Positions 7,865 through 16,110 of a stretch of 64,000 bases of DNA are shown here, one piece after another. The notes under the pieces were generated by a model that was not told where the DNA came from, did no database searches, and worked only from the letters and a program-made list of their open reading frames with translations. Every line of letters starts with the position of its first letter. Position 1 is the first letter of the stretch. A program made the position numbers and the translations under genes. The stretch is from positions 1 to 64,000 of the forward strand of contig CAJTRM010000003.1 in assembly GCA_910578865.1 (NCBI GenBank), given 5' to 3'. Origin of the DNA: an uncultured Dorea sp. Lineage in GTDB: Bacteria; Bacillota; Clostridia; Lachnospirales; Lachnospiraceae.

Positions 7865-9115
7865 ATGAAAGAGATAATAAGAGCAAAAAGAATGGAAAAT
7901 GTGCATTCTGACATCAGAGGACCTTTATTTGTAGAGGCCATGAAACTGCAGGAGGAAGGCCGTAATATATTAAAGCTTAACACAGGCAACCCGGCATCTT
8001 TCGGCTTCGGATTGCCGGACAGCATCAAGAATGCACTGGCTGATCATATTCAGGACGGAGTGGGCTACTGTGACTTTAAAGGGATGCCGAAATCAAGGGA
8101 AGCAATCTGTGAATACGAGAAAAGCAAAGGAATCAAAGGGATTACGCCAGATGACGTATTCATCGGCAACGGTGTCAGCGAGGTGGTTTCCTTCGCACTG
8201 CTCCCGCTTCTGGACAGCGGGGATGAAGTGCTGGTTCCCGCTCCGAGTTATTCTCTGTGGGGAAATTCGGTATACCTTGCAGGCGGAAAACCGGTATTTT
8301 ACACCTGTGACGAGAAAGCTTCCTGGTATCCGGACATTCAGGATATCCGATCCAAAATCACTTCAAAAACAAAGGCAATGGTCATTATCAATCCTAACAA
8401 CCCTACCGGGATGCTGTATCCGGAGGAGGTGCTCAGAGAACTCGCACAGGTTGCCAGAGAGGCAGGCCTGCTGCTCTTTGTAGATGAGATTTATGACCGG
8501 CTGGTAATGGACGGCCTTAAGCATGTTTCCCTTGCATCCCTGGCAGATGATATTCCGGTGATTACTTTAAACGGGCTGTCCAAATCTCATTGCCTGTGCG
8601 GCTATCGCTGCGGCTGGATGGTAATCAGCGGGCCCCGGAACCTGACGGAGGATTACAGGAAAGGAATCATCCAGTTAACGTCTATGAGACTCTGTGCCAA
8701 TTCACTTGCCCAGATTGTTATTCCGGCGGCGCTCAAGGATATGGAGACTCCGGCTTCTATGGTACGCCCCGGCGGGAGGATTTATGAGCAGAGGGAGGCA
8801 ACGGTACGTGAACTTGCGAAGATAGACGGACTTTCCTTTGTAAAAAACAACAGTGCATTTTACATTTTCCCGAAGCTGGATGTGAAGAAGTTTAATATTA
8901 CAGATGATAAGAAGTTCGCACATGATCTGATGCACGCCACAGATATTCTGCTTGTGCCGGGCAGCGGATTTGACTGGAAGGATCCGGATCATTTCAGGAT
9001 CGTAATGCTGCCGGAGGCAGATGTGCTGGGAGACGCGGTCAGGCGGATGGGAGAATTCCTTGACGGTTACAAACAGGGAAGCAGGAGCAGCGGAAGTAAG
9101 AGGATCGTTGCATAA
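7865..9115 (+). CDS. PLP-dependent aminotransferase, class I/II (alanine transaminase-like)
   Basis: A 416-residue fold-type I aminotransferase. Visible hallmarks are the substrate-binding LNTGNPASFGFGLP near residues 38-51, NPNNPTGMLYP near 176, the PLP-contacting VDEIYDRL near 208 and the Schiff-base lysine in LNGLSKSHCLCGYRCGW (about residue 240). The N-terminal region resembles the AlaA/AlaT branch, which interconverts pyruvate and alanine with glutamate. A terminator follows at 9177-9210, so it is probably monocistronic and controlled by the divergent LysR protein. Substrate specificity remains an assignment by resemblance. Confidence 0.88.
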   Translation: MKEIIRAKRMENVHSDIRGPLFVEAMKLQEEGRNILKLNTGNPASFGFGLPDSIKNALADHIQDGVGYCDFKGMPKSREAICEYEKSKGIKGITPDDVFIGNGVSEVVSFALLPLLDSGDEVLVPAPSYSLWGNSVYLAGGKPVFYTCDEKASWYPDIQDIRSKITSKTKAMVIINPNNPTGMLYPEEVLRELAQVAREAGLLLFVDEIYDRLVMDGLKHVSLASLADDIPVITLNGLSKSHCLCGYRCGWMVISGPRNLTEDYRKGIIQLTSMRLCANSLAQIVIPAALKDMETPASMVRPGGRIYEQREATVRELAKIDGLSFVKNNSAFYIFPKLDVKKFNITDDKKFAHDLMHATDILLVPGSGFDWKDPDHFRIVMLPEADVLGDAVRRMGEFLDGYKQGSRSSGSKRIVA

Positions 9116-9176
9116 AAACGGACGTATGTGCCCGGAGCCTGTAACAAAAAAGGCATTTCTATGGAAATAAATGAAG

Positions 9177-9210
9177 AGTCTATGGTACAATATGTATCAT
9201 AGACTTTTTT
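9177..9210 (+). terminator. Terminator after the aminotransferase gene
   Basis: AGTCTATGGTACA and TGTATCATAGACT form a 13-bp stem (one G-U) around a 3-base loop, followed directly by six T. Confidence 0.85.
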
Positions 9211-9266
9211 ATGCTGTGGACAGGTAATAAGCCCTGTTTGTCAGACATGGTTCGGAGGATAAAAGA

Positions 9267-10646
9267 ATGGAACGAGGCAGAAGAATACTTGCGGCCATTT
9301 TAATTATGATATTGAGCATGAGTGTAGGAAGCGTTGCTTTTGCAACCAATGCGGCGGTGACCGACGGGGAGCTTACCGAGGAAGAAAAACTTCAGCAGGA
9401 GCTCGATAAAGCCTACGCCATAACGGTGGAGTCCAACAAAGTTAAGGGCTGGCCGCAGGGGCCGGGTACTTACGGGGAAGCTGCTATTGTCATGGAGGCC
9501 GGAACCGGGGCCATTCTTTATAGCAAGAATATAGATGAGCGCCATTTCCCGGCCAGCATCACCAAAGTGCTGACGGCGCTCGTTGCGCTGGAAAACGGAC
9601 AGTTGACGGACCAGGTGGCATTTTCCCATGACTGCGTGGCATTTATGCAGCCCGGAGATTCATCAATAGGGATGAAGGAAGGGAATGTCATCACCCTGGA
9701 GCAGGCGCTGTATGCGACACTTCTGGCGTCTGCCAATGAGGCGGCCTATGCGGTGGGGGAAAATGTCGGAAAGAACGCGGGCTATGATTACAGCTGGTTT
9801 GTCGAACAGATGAACAAACGCTGCAGAGAGCTTGGAGGCGGGAATTCTAATTTTGTGAACACAAATGGCCTGCACGATGCAGAGCACTACACCTGTGCCA
9901 GAGATATGGCGCTTATTGGGCGGGAGCTGTTTCGGCATCCGGAGTTTTTTACGATGGTCCAGACGCTGGAGTATAAAATAGAGGCGACGAGTACGACGGA
10001 GGAACATATTTTCCAGCAGAAGCACAAAATGCTCAGGCCGGAGAATCAGAACTATTATGCTTATGCGGTGGGCGGAAAGACAGGCTTTACTTCGGACGCA
10101 CGCTCTACACTGATTACTATGGCGGATAACGGAACTACACAGCTGGTATGTGTTGTCCTGCGGACATATGGGCAGAATGTTTACCCGGATACGAAGAACC
10201 TCTTTGAATACGCGTTTCATAATTTTTCCAGGATTCCGGTAAATGAACAGGAAACGTCTGAGGATATTGCCGAGATTCTTCCAGAAGGAGACGGCGGATA
10301 CGTTATGCTCCCGGTAGGAGTAGAATTTTCCAGCCTTGATATGGAGATAACAAGAGATGAGGCCAATCCGCAGGAGGCAGTCCTTACCTATTCCTATGAG
10401 GGGAATTTGGTAGGAACAGCAAGGGCAAGGCTCAGCGAGTCTTATCTTAAGGAGAAGGCGGCTAAAGTCGAGAAGGCAGAGAAGAAGGGAACAAAGAAAG
10501 AGGATACCGGGAGAAGCATGGAGGAGATCCGGGACGGGATGATACTTACAGGCGCCGTAATATTGCTGGGCGTATTGGTCACAGCATTTGTGAGGCTGCT
10601 TATTCGGCAGAGGAGGCGGCGGAAAATGCGGAGAAAGAGATCTTAA
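9267..10646 (+). CDS. dacF: D-alanyl-D-alanine carboxypeptidase (PBP5-like, DacF type)
   Basis: The 459-residue protein has an N-terminal signal segment, all three penicillin-binding motifs of the S11 family (SITK at 97-100, SAN at 155-157, KTG at 271-273), a C-terminal beta domain and, near residues 427-447, a membrane segment followed by a strongly basic tail (RQRRRRKMRRKRS). It trims the terminal D-Ala from peptidoglycan pentapeptides outside the membrane. The C-terminal transmembrane anchor replaces the amphipathic helix usual in PBP5. DacF is used loosely for this clostridial type. Transcription appears to stop at the hairpin 10680-10732. Confidence 0.9.
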   Translation: MERGRRILAAILIMILSMSVGSVAFATNAAVTDGELTEEEKLQQELDKAYAITVESNKVKGWPQGPGTYGEAAIVMEAGTGAILYSKNIDERHFPASITKVLTALVALENGQLTDQVAFSHDCVAFMQPGDSSIGMKEGNVITLEQALYATLLASANEAAYAVGENVGKNAGYDYSWFVEQMNKRCRELGGGNSNFVNTNGLHDAEHYTCARDMALIGRELFRHPEFFTMVQTLEYKIEATSTTEEHIFQQKHKMLRPENQNYYAYAVGGKTGFTSDARSTLITMADNGTTQLVCVVLRTYGQNVYPDTKNLFEYAFHNFSRIPVNEQETSEDIAEILPEGDGGYVMLPVGVEFSSLDMEITRDEANPQEAVLTYSYEGNLVGTARARLSESYLKEKAAKVEKAEKKGTKKEDTGRSMEEIRDGMILTGAVILLGVLVTAFVRLLIRQRRRRKMRRKRS

Positions 10647-10679
10647 TTTGGCAGGCGGTATCTGTATTTTGGCTATAGG

Positions 10680-10732
10680 ATACTCTCAAAGACAGACCCT
10701 GATGGGGAATCTTTGAGGGTATTTATTTTTTG
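10680..10732 (+). terminator. Terminator after the carboxypeptidase gene
   Basis: ATACTCTCAAAGA at 10680 pairs with the complementary TCTTTGAGGGTAT ending at 10722 (one G-U pair), followed by a T-rich tract. It insulates the accessory Sec island from the upstream gene. Confidence 0.8.
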
Positions 10733-10801
10733 TCTGAAAAAAATAAAAAATTGGTATATACATCCTGGAAAATTAATAAAAAGGGAGTCGAGAAACAACA
10801 G

Positions 10802-10857
10802 TTCGTAATATTGACAGATATTTAGGGGGGGGGGGTATAATAAACAATAATTACGAA
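10802..10857. repeat. Inverted repeat flanking the phase-variable promoter
   Basis: TTCGTAAT at 10802-10809 and ATTACGAA at 10850-10857 are perfect 8-base inverted copies bracketing the whole -35/G-tract/-10 core. They could be operator half-sites or part of a larger dyad. They are short for a recombinase-inverted element. Confidence 0.5.
10811..10841 (+). promoter_or_regulatory. Candidate phase-variable promoter with an 11-G spacer tract
   Basis: A perfect TTGACA (10811-10816) and a perfect TATAAT (10836-10841) are separated by 19 bases, of which the last eleven (10825-10835) are all G. Slipped-strand mispairing in such a tract changes the -35/-10 spacing; here loss of two G would give the optimal 17. 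This is the same architecture as the known G-tract-controlled porA promoter of Neisseria. It lies 75 bases upstream of the regulator that heads the adhesin/accessory Sec island. Confidence 0.75.
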
Positions 10858-10915
10858 TTATGTATCAATAGTTTGTAAATAGCAATATATGAAAATGAGA
10901 AGGAGAAATAAAAAT

Positions 10916-12097
10916 TTGATTGAGAAAAAGTTATCGGTAAAGATGTTCGGCCGGTTTTATGTCAGTTATGGGGATGAGGCGGTCTTCTTCGGAAAACAAA
11001 GAAACTCAAAGATTGAGCAGTTATTCCAGATACTGATGACGAGGCCGGGACAGGGAGTTCGCAAAACAGATATTGCTGAGAGGCTTTACAAATGGGAGAA
11101 GGTAGAAAATCTAAATGCCAGCCTCAACAATACTATTTTCCGTCTTCGTAAATATCTGGAGGCGTCGCCTTTGCCATCGGGGGATTATCTGATACTGGAT
11201 GAGGGAATTCTGCGTTTTTCAGGAAAGATTGAAGTAGAATCGGATGTCTGGGAATTTGAAAAAATTTTCAGACAATTCCAGGAGGAACAGGATAAGAAGA
11301 AAAAAACTGATTTTTGCAACAGGGCCTGTGAACTATATCAGGGTGTATTTTTACCTCAGCTGTCTAATGAACAATGGGTAATAGAAATGGGCTTCAGCTA
11401 CCAGAAAATGTACGATTCGATGATGGAATATCTGCTCGGCTTCCTGAAGGAGGAAGGTGATTACAGGATGGTGGAAAGGCTGGCAGCACAGGCGGTACAG
11501 ATCTGCCCTTATGAGGGGTGGGAAAATTGGCAGATAGATGGTTTGATTGAGTTAAAGCGTTATCAGGATGCGGAGGAGCTTTATCGGGATACTGTTGCAT
11601 ATATCCAGGAAACAGGGGGCTTTCTGTCAAAAAGCCAGCAGGAGGAATATCGTAAGATAGGGGACAGGATTCAGCAGCCAGAGGGAAAGGCAGAAGATGT
11701 CAGGAAATATCTTAAGGAAACGGCTTTGAAACAAGGTGCTTATGACTGTATGCTTTTAGGATTCTCGGACTGTTATCATATGTTAAAGCGCATTATAAGA
11801 CGGGGCGGAATCTGTTTTAGTCTGCTTTTGTGTACGATTCTGGACAGAAACGGACATCCCGCAAAGGACAGAGATTATTGTGAAAAGCAGGGAAAAAAGT
11901 TGTGTATGTCATTTCGGACACATTTGCGGATAGGAGATATTTATACAAAATATAGTGTAAATCAATATCTGTTATTGTGTGTAGGAGTTGGAAAAGAGAA
12001 TATTTCAGAAATCGGGGAGCGAATTAATCTGGATTTCCGGAAACGGTGCGGAGGCTATGGAGGTATCAGTTTTCAGCTCCTTGATGATGTTTCATAA
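10916..12097 (+). CDS. Winged-helix/BTAD (SARP-like) transcriptional activator heading the adhesin island
   Basis: I start it at TTG 10916 (393 residues), since AGAAGGAGA lies 8 bases upstream; an in-frame ATG at 10889 has no ribosome site. Residues ~3-95 resemble an OmpR-type winged helix (LSVKMFGRFYVSYGDEAVFF, later NASLNNTIFRLRKYLE). Residues ~100-250 look like the helical bacterial transcriptional activator domain (CELYQGVFLPQL, YRMVERLAAQAVQICPYEGW). The C-terminal ~120 residues resemble a degenerate GGDEF fold (HLRIGDIYTKYSVNQYLLL) without the catalytic GGDEF signature. It lies directly upstream of the adhesin gene, downstream of the G-tract promoter, and so is the probable island-specific switch. 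Effector unknown. Confidence 0.8.
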   Translation: MIEKKLSVKMFGRFYVSYGDEAVFFGKQRNSKIEQLFQILMTRPGQGVRKTDIAERLYKWEKVENLNASLNNTIFRLRKYLEASPLPSGDYLILDEGILRFSGKIEVESDVWEFEKIFRQFQEEQDKKKKTDFCNRACELYQGVFLPQLSNEQWVIEMGFSYQKMYDSMMEYLLGFLKEEGDYRMVERLAAQAVQICPYEGWENWQIDGLIELKRYQDAEELYRDTVAYIQETGGFLSKSQQEEYRKIGDRIQQPEGKAEDVRKYLKETALKQGAYDCMLLGFSDCYHMLKRIIRRGGICFSLLLCTILDRNGHPAKDRDYCEKQGKKLCMSFRTHLRIGDIYTKYSVNQYLLLCVGVGKENISEIGERINLDFRKRCGGYGGISFQLLDDVS

Positions 12098-12116
12098 CGT
12101 GATATAAGAAGAGGAT

Positions 12117-12143
12117 TTGCACGGGGGTATAATTTTATATAAA
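12117..12143 (+). promoter_or_regulatory. Candidate activator-dependent promoter of the adhesin operon
   Basis: A perfect TATAAT at 12128-12133 is preceded by GGGGG, echoing the GGGGGTATAAT of the promoter upstream of the regulator, but no good -35 lies 17 bases before it. Alternatively TTGCAC (12117-12122) pairs with TATAAA (12138-12143) at a short 15-base spacing. Both readings describe a weak core that would suit activation by the adjacent winged-helix protein. Confidence 0.35.
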
Positions 12144-12274
12144 ATGCATGAAATGTCTGAAATGAAAGAGATGGAGAAAGAACCTCTCTGATATACTGTA
12201 TCTTGATAATAAATAGGGAAATTATCCTCGGTGGACAAGGGATGGTTTCCCGTCAAAAAGGAAGGCAAATTAAG

Positions 12275-15200
12275 ATGAAGAGAAAACAAGCTATGAAAGT
12301 GATTGCGGCAGCAGGTGTTGTCATCGGGGGCGCAGGGATGTTCCCGGACGGCAATGTTGTATACGCCGCGGAGCTTGAGCAAGATGGGGATGGGGGCTCA
12401 GACGAACTGGTTTTTTCGGCTTCCGAAAAAGCAGACAGTTCCGAAGAAACACGGACAGCAGAGTCAGATATTGCATCTGCTGCACCTCATTCCGAAGAAG
12501 TTCGTGAAAGCTCGGCTTATATAGAGCAAGATTCCGGGCAGATTCAGGAAGACAGCGGAATAGATAATGCAGGATCCTTAGGCAGCAATGTGGCGGAAGG
12601 CGGCAGCGTTGATACTTCCGAAGCATCCGTATCAGATTCTGAGATTGTGTCCGATGGTTCCGAAACTTCCGAATCAGGCTCTGAGACGTCCGCATCAGAT
12701 TCTGAGACATCCGTATCGGATTCCGAGGTGTCAGTGAGTGAGGCAGAATCAACGGAAGACGAAGAAATCCGCGGGGATGACGGATTGTTTACGTCGGAAG
12801 AATTGTGGGTATTAAAGAGCGCCCAGGCGAAAGTTGCAGAGGGCAGAGAGAATGAGTTGACAAAGGAAGAACAGGAATTGCTTGCAAGGTCTGAGTCGGC
12901 AAGCTTAGCTTTGTCAGAGACATACAGTGATCTGTTGTCGGATTCTAAGTCTGCCAGTCAATCTCTGTCAGAGAGGTACAGTACAGTATTGTCAGATTCT
13001 GAGCAGGACAGTACGTTAGTGTCAGAGACGTACAGCACGCTGCTGTCAGAGTCTGAATCGGCAAGTAAACTTCTGTCCGAAGCGTATAGTACACTGCTGT
13101 CAGAGTCTACAGTTGCCAGTGAATCTCTCTCCGGCAGGTACAGCACCATGCTGTCAGATTCTGCGAGTGCAAGTACAGCAGTATCAGAAGAAATGTCAGG
13201 AACCGTATCAGAGTCCGAGAGCATGTCCGTGGCTGTGAGCGAGAGTATGTCTGCCTCGCTGTCAACAGTGGAGAGCTTGAATACTTCTACATCTGAAGAG
13301 GTGTCACTTGCACAGAGTGAATATGACAGCTTGCTGGAGAAATATCACGATAGTGAGCAGAGGCTTCAAAGATTAGAGGAATTAAAAAAATTAATTAAAG
13401 ATCAACAGGAGAGTGTTGAACAAAAGCGCCAGGAGGCATTAAAGAATAACAATAAAGATCTTTCCAAAGTCGGGTATTATGATGCGGCAAATCTCCTGGC
13501 GGAGTATCTGATTCAATATCAGATGCTTACAGATGCTCAGGTGCATAATTATACGGATGTTACCTTCAGCGAGTGGGAAAATAACAAGGGTGACGATGGA
13601 CGTCATGTGACGGCAAGATATAAGGATGAGAATGGAATTTGGCATGAAAGATATTTTGACTATGTGACGGCAGATAAAGATGGTAATCCAATAGAAGATA
13701 GGAATAAGGAAGAATCGTTCGGCGGTAATAATACGAAAAATAGTAATAATGCAGAAAAAGTAGAGAATATTTATATTGTTGAACTTAAAAAGGATGCCAA
13801 CGGTAAAATTATAGTCATGTCAGACGAGCCTATGAAGGGTGGCACCGGATTTATCAGTGAGAAGGACTTTAAAGATGGCAAAGATGCATACCAGCAGGAA
13901 TATGAGTCAGAATATAAATCCGTATCACAAAATCTCAGCGAGACAAAGAGTGACAGCGTAAGTGAACGTGAAGAATTTGTAAAGGCATCGGAAGAAGCAA
14001 GTACAGAAGCCGAGGGCAGTGCTTCAACCAGCGAGAGTCTTTCTGAGTCTCAGAGTAAGCTGATACATGACAGTGCAAGTACATATGAAAGTAATAGTAC
14101 ACAGCTGTCAGAAAGTGCAAGAACAGATTCCACGTTTGAAAGCGGCAGTACACAGTTGTCAGAAGATGCAAAGGCATCCGGATCTACGTATCAGAGCGAA
14201 AGCGCACAGATATCAGAAAATGTAAGGATATCTGAGTCCACATCTATGAGTGAGAGTACGGAGCTGTCAGGAAGTGCAAGTACGTCTGCATCTACGTATC
14301 AGAGCGAGAGTGTGAGGCTGTCAGGAAGTGCAAGTACGTCTGCATCTACGTATGTGAGTGAGAGTGAATCATTACGTAATTTAATAAGTGAGAGCACGAG
14401 TGTATCTGCAAGTGAAAGTACCTCTACAGTAGTGAGTGATAGCGAGAGTACCAGTACGGTAGTGAGTGAAAGCGAGAGCACGTCAACGGTAGTGAGCGAA
14501 AGTGAGAGCGCGTCAACGGTAGTGAGCGAAAGTGAAAGCACGTCCACAGTAGTGAGCGAAAGTGAAAGTACGTCAACAGTAGTGAGCGACAGTGAAAGTA
14601 CATCTACGGTGGTAAGCGATAGCGAGAGCACGAGTACAGTAGTGAGCGAAAGTGAAAGTACGTCTACAGTGGTAAGCGATAGCGAGAGCATGAGTACAGT
14701 AGTGAGCGAAAGTGAAAGCACGTCTACAGTAGTGAGCGACAGCGAGAGCGTATCTACGGTAGTGAGCGAAAGTGAGAGCACGAGTACAGTAGTGAGCGAA
14801 AGTGAAAGCACCTCCACAATAGTAAGTGAGAGCGAGAGCACATCTACGGTAGTGAGCGACAGCGAAAGTACGTCTACAGTGGTAAGCGAAAGTGAGAGCA
14901 CCTCCACAGTAGTAAGCGAAAGTGAAAGCACGTCCACAGTAGTGAGCGATAGCGAGAGCACGAGTACAGTAGTGAGTGACAGTGAGAGCACGTCCACAGT
15001 AGTAAGCGACAGCGAGAGCGTATCTACGGTAGTGAGCGAAAGTGAGAGCACGAGTACAGTAGTGAGCGATAGCGAGAGCACGTCAACAGTAGTGAGCGAA
15101 AGTGAAAGCACCTCCACAATAGTAAGTGAAAGCGAGAGCACGTCCACGGTAGTGAGCGATAGCGAAAGTACGTCTACAGTGGTAAGTGAAAGCGAGAGCA

Positions 15201-15901
15201 CGTCAACAGTAGTGAGCGAAAGTGAAAGCACCTCCACAATAGTGAGCGAAAGCGAGAGCACGTCCACGGTAGTAAGCGATAGCGAGAGCACGTCAACAGT
15301 AGTGAGCGAAAGTGAGAGCACGTCCACAGTGGTGAGCGATAGCGAGAGCACGTCAACAGTAGTGAGCGAAAGTGAGAGTACATCTACAGTGGTAAGTGAA
15401 AGTGAAAGCACGTCCACGGTAGTGAGCGAGAGTACCAGCACGAGCGAGAGCATCAGTGCAAGCACAAGTACGAGTATATCGGCGAGTGAGAGTACCTCTA
15501 CCAGTTTAGCAGATACAGCTGACGATGCACCACAGGCACCGGCCATAGATAATGCACCTGTCGTGGCTACAGTTACACCAACACCCGCAGCGGCACCTAC
15601 TCCTGCTCCGGCAGTAACACCTGTAGTTGTGCCGGTAGAAGATACACCGGTACCGCTGGCAGATATGAGTGATATAGATAGTCCGGATAATGAGGAAACT
15701 CGAACAGTTGAGGATGAAGAGACACCGTTGGCGAATATGGCAGTTGCTACTGGATTGGTACATCAGATCCAGCATGTATGCGAAGTGGTTGCATCGGGAG
15801 TTTTGCCGTTCCTGTTTGCAGGAAGCAACCGAAAGAGAAAGAACAGACTGTCCGAATTGAGAAAAGAGATTGATGAGAAAACAGAAGGGAAGGAGAATTG
15901 A
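12275..15901 (+). CDS. Serine-rich repeat adhesin, substrate of the accessory Sec system
   Basis: The 1208-residue protein is the likely cargo of the SecA2/SecY2 system encoded downstream. Start ATG 12275 follows AAGGAAGG; ATG 12242 (GGTGG upstream) would add 11 residues. Approximate layout: signal peptide 1-32 with a glycine-rich core (VIAAAGVVIGGAG, cleavage near VYAA), as in accessory Sec substrates; acidic Ser-rich region 43-170; about six ~20-residue repeats (LSExYSTLLSDSxSAS) 206-314; coiled coil 347-391; a non-repetitive, charged and aromatic domain 392-539, the probable ligand-binding region; Ser-rich repeats 547-709; 34 decapeptides 716-1056; Ala/Pro linker; and a C-terminal tail. 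There is no LPXTG; AVATG at 1156-1160 precedes a weakly hydrophobic stretch and RKRKNR. Expected to be heavily O-glycosylated. Confidence 0.93.
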   Translation: MKRKQAMKVIAAAGVVIGGAGMFPDGNVVYAAELEQDGDGGSDELVFSASEKADSSEETRTAESDIASAAPHSEEVRESSAYIEQDSGQIQEDSGIDNAGSLGSNVAEGGSVDTSEASVSDSEIVSDGSETSESGSETSASDSETSVSDSEVSVSEAESTEDEEIRGDDGLFTSEELWVLKSAQAKVAEGRENELTKEEQELLARSESASLALSETYSDLLSDSKSASQSLSERYSTVLSDSEQDSTLVSETYSTLLSESESASKLLSEAYSTLLSESTVASESLSGRYSTMLSDSASASTAVSEEMSGTVSESESMSVAVSESMSASLSTVESLNTSTSEEVSLAQSEYDSLLEKYHDSEQRLQRLEELKKLIKDQQESVEQKRQEALKNNNKDLSKVGYYDAANLLAEYLIQYQMLTDAQVHNYTDVTFSEWENNKGDDGRHVTARYKDENGIWHERYFDYVTADKDGNPIEDRNKEESFGGNNTKNSNNAEKVENIYIVELKKDANGKIIVMSDEPMKGGTGFISEKDFKDGKDAYQQEYESEYKSVSQNLSETKSDSVSEREEFVKASEEASTEAEGSASTSESLSESQSKLIHDSASTYESNSTQLSESARTDSTFESGSTQLSEDAKASGSTYQSESAQISENVRISESTSMSESTELSGSASTSASTYQSESVRLSGSASTSASTYVSESESLRNLISESTSVSASESTSTVVSDSESTSTVVSESESTSTVVSESESASTVVSESESTSTVVSESESTSTVVSDSESTSTVVSDSESTSTVVSESESTSTVVSDSESMSTVVSESESTSTVVSDSESVSTVVSESESTSTVVSESESTSTIVSESESTSTVVSDSESTSTVVSESESTSTVVSESESTSTVVSDSESTSTVVSDSESTSTVVSDSESVSTVVSESESTSTVVSDSESTSTVVSESESTSTIVSESESTSTVVSDSESTSTVVSESESTSTVVSESESTSTIVSESESTSTVVSDSESTSTVVSESESTSTVVSDSESTSTVVSESESTSTVVSESESTSTVVSESTSTSESISASTSTSISASESTSTSLADTADDAPQAPAIDNAPVVATVTPTPAAAPTPAPAVTPVVVPVEDTPVPLADMSDIDSPDNEETRTVEDEETPLANMAVATGLVHQIQHVCEVVASGVLPFLFAGSNRKRKNRLSELRKEIDEKTEGKEN
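14420..15440 (+). repeat. 34 tandem copies of a 30-bp repeat in the adhesin gene
   Basis: The unit encodes S-(E/D)-S-E-S-T-S-T-V-V. I count 34 copies in register over ~1020 bases, with the E/D alternation and occasional A, M, V or I substitutions. No copy breaks the reading frame. Codon choice varies (AGC/AGT, ACG/ACA/TCC), yet unit length is constant, as expected under frequent unit gain and loss. Confidence 0.93.
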
Positions 15902-16023
15902 TGGAATTTTGTAATTGGGATGCGTTAGCAATAGCTTTTGTGGCTGTGGTTACAGGATGGTATTTGATCACCAGACATAAATTAAAAAAAGAAATTAAAG
16001 ATTTGGAAGATCAGTTAGACTGA
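15901..16023 (+). CDS. 40-residue single-pass membrane protein between the adhesin and secY2
   Basis: Its ATG overlaps the adhesin TGA (TGATG), so translation should be coupled. The product MEFCNWDALAIAFVAVVTGW (first 20 residues) has one membrane segment at about 7-24 and a basic-then-acidic amphipathic tail (RHKLKKEIKDLEDQLD). Streptococcal accessory Sec loci carry small membrane proteins Asp4 and Asp5 that act like SecE and SecG; this could be a functional analogue, but no homology is evident by eye and it is shorter. Alternatives are a chaperone for the adhesin tail or a spurious ORF, although overlap and composition favour a real gene. Confidence 0.6.
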   Translation: MEFCNWDALAIAFVAVVTGWYLITRHKLKKEIKDLEDQLD

Positions 16024-16043
16024 TTGGACGACAAAAATTGGTG

Positions 16044-16062
16044 GCCGCCTTTGCAGGGCGGC
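16044..16062 (+). terminator. GC-rich hairpin between adhesin cistron and secY2 (attenuator?)
   Basis: GCCGCC at 16044-16049 pairs with GGCGGC at 16057-16062 around a 7-base loop, followed by a weakly T-rich stretch. It would reduce but not abolish read-through, keeping adhesin mRNA in excess over the secretion genes. Confidence 0.4.
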
Positions 16063-16110
16063 TGCTAATTTCATGTTGGAATTGTTAAATATGTAACCGG
16101 GAGAGAGCTT

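Noticed and set aside
10825-10835. G11 tract treated as a sequencing or assembly artefact
   Set aside because: Length may be uncertain, but its location exactly between perfect -35 and -10 boxes is unlikely by chance, so it is kept as a finding.
10802-10857. Invertible promoter element flipped by a recombinase
   Set aside because: The inverted repeats are only 8 bases and no invertase gene is visible in the window; slippage in the G-tract is the better explanation.
14420-15440. CRISPR-like regular repeats
   Set aside because: The 30-bp units are contiguous with no unique spacers, stay in the adhesin frame and no cas gene is present.
14299-15546. Long open frame on the minus strand encoding a leucine/serine-rich repeat protein
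   Set aside because: It is the exact antisense of the 30-bp adhesin repeats; the codon pattern forces an open frame. It has no ribosome site and runs through the middle of the adhesin gene.
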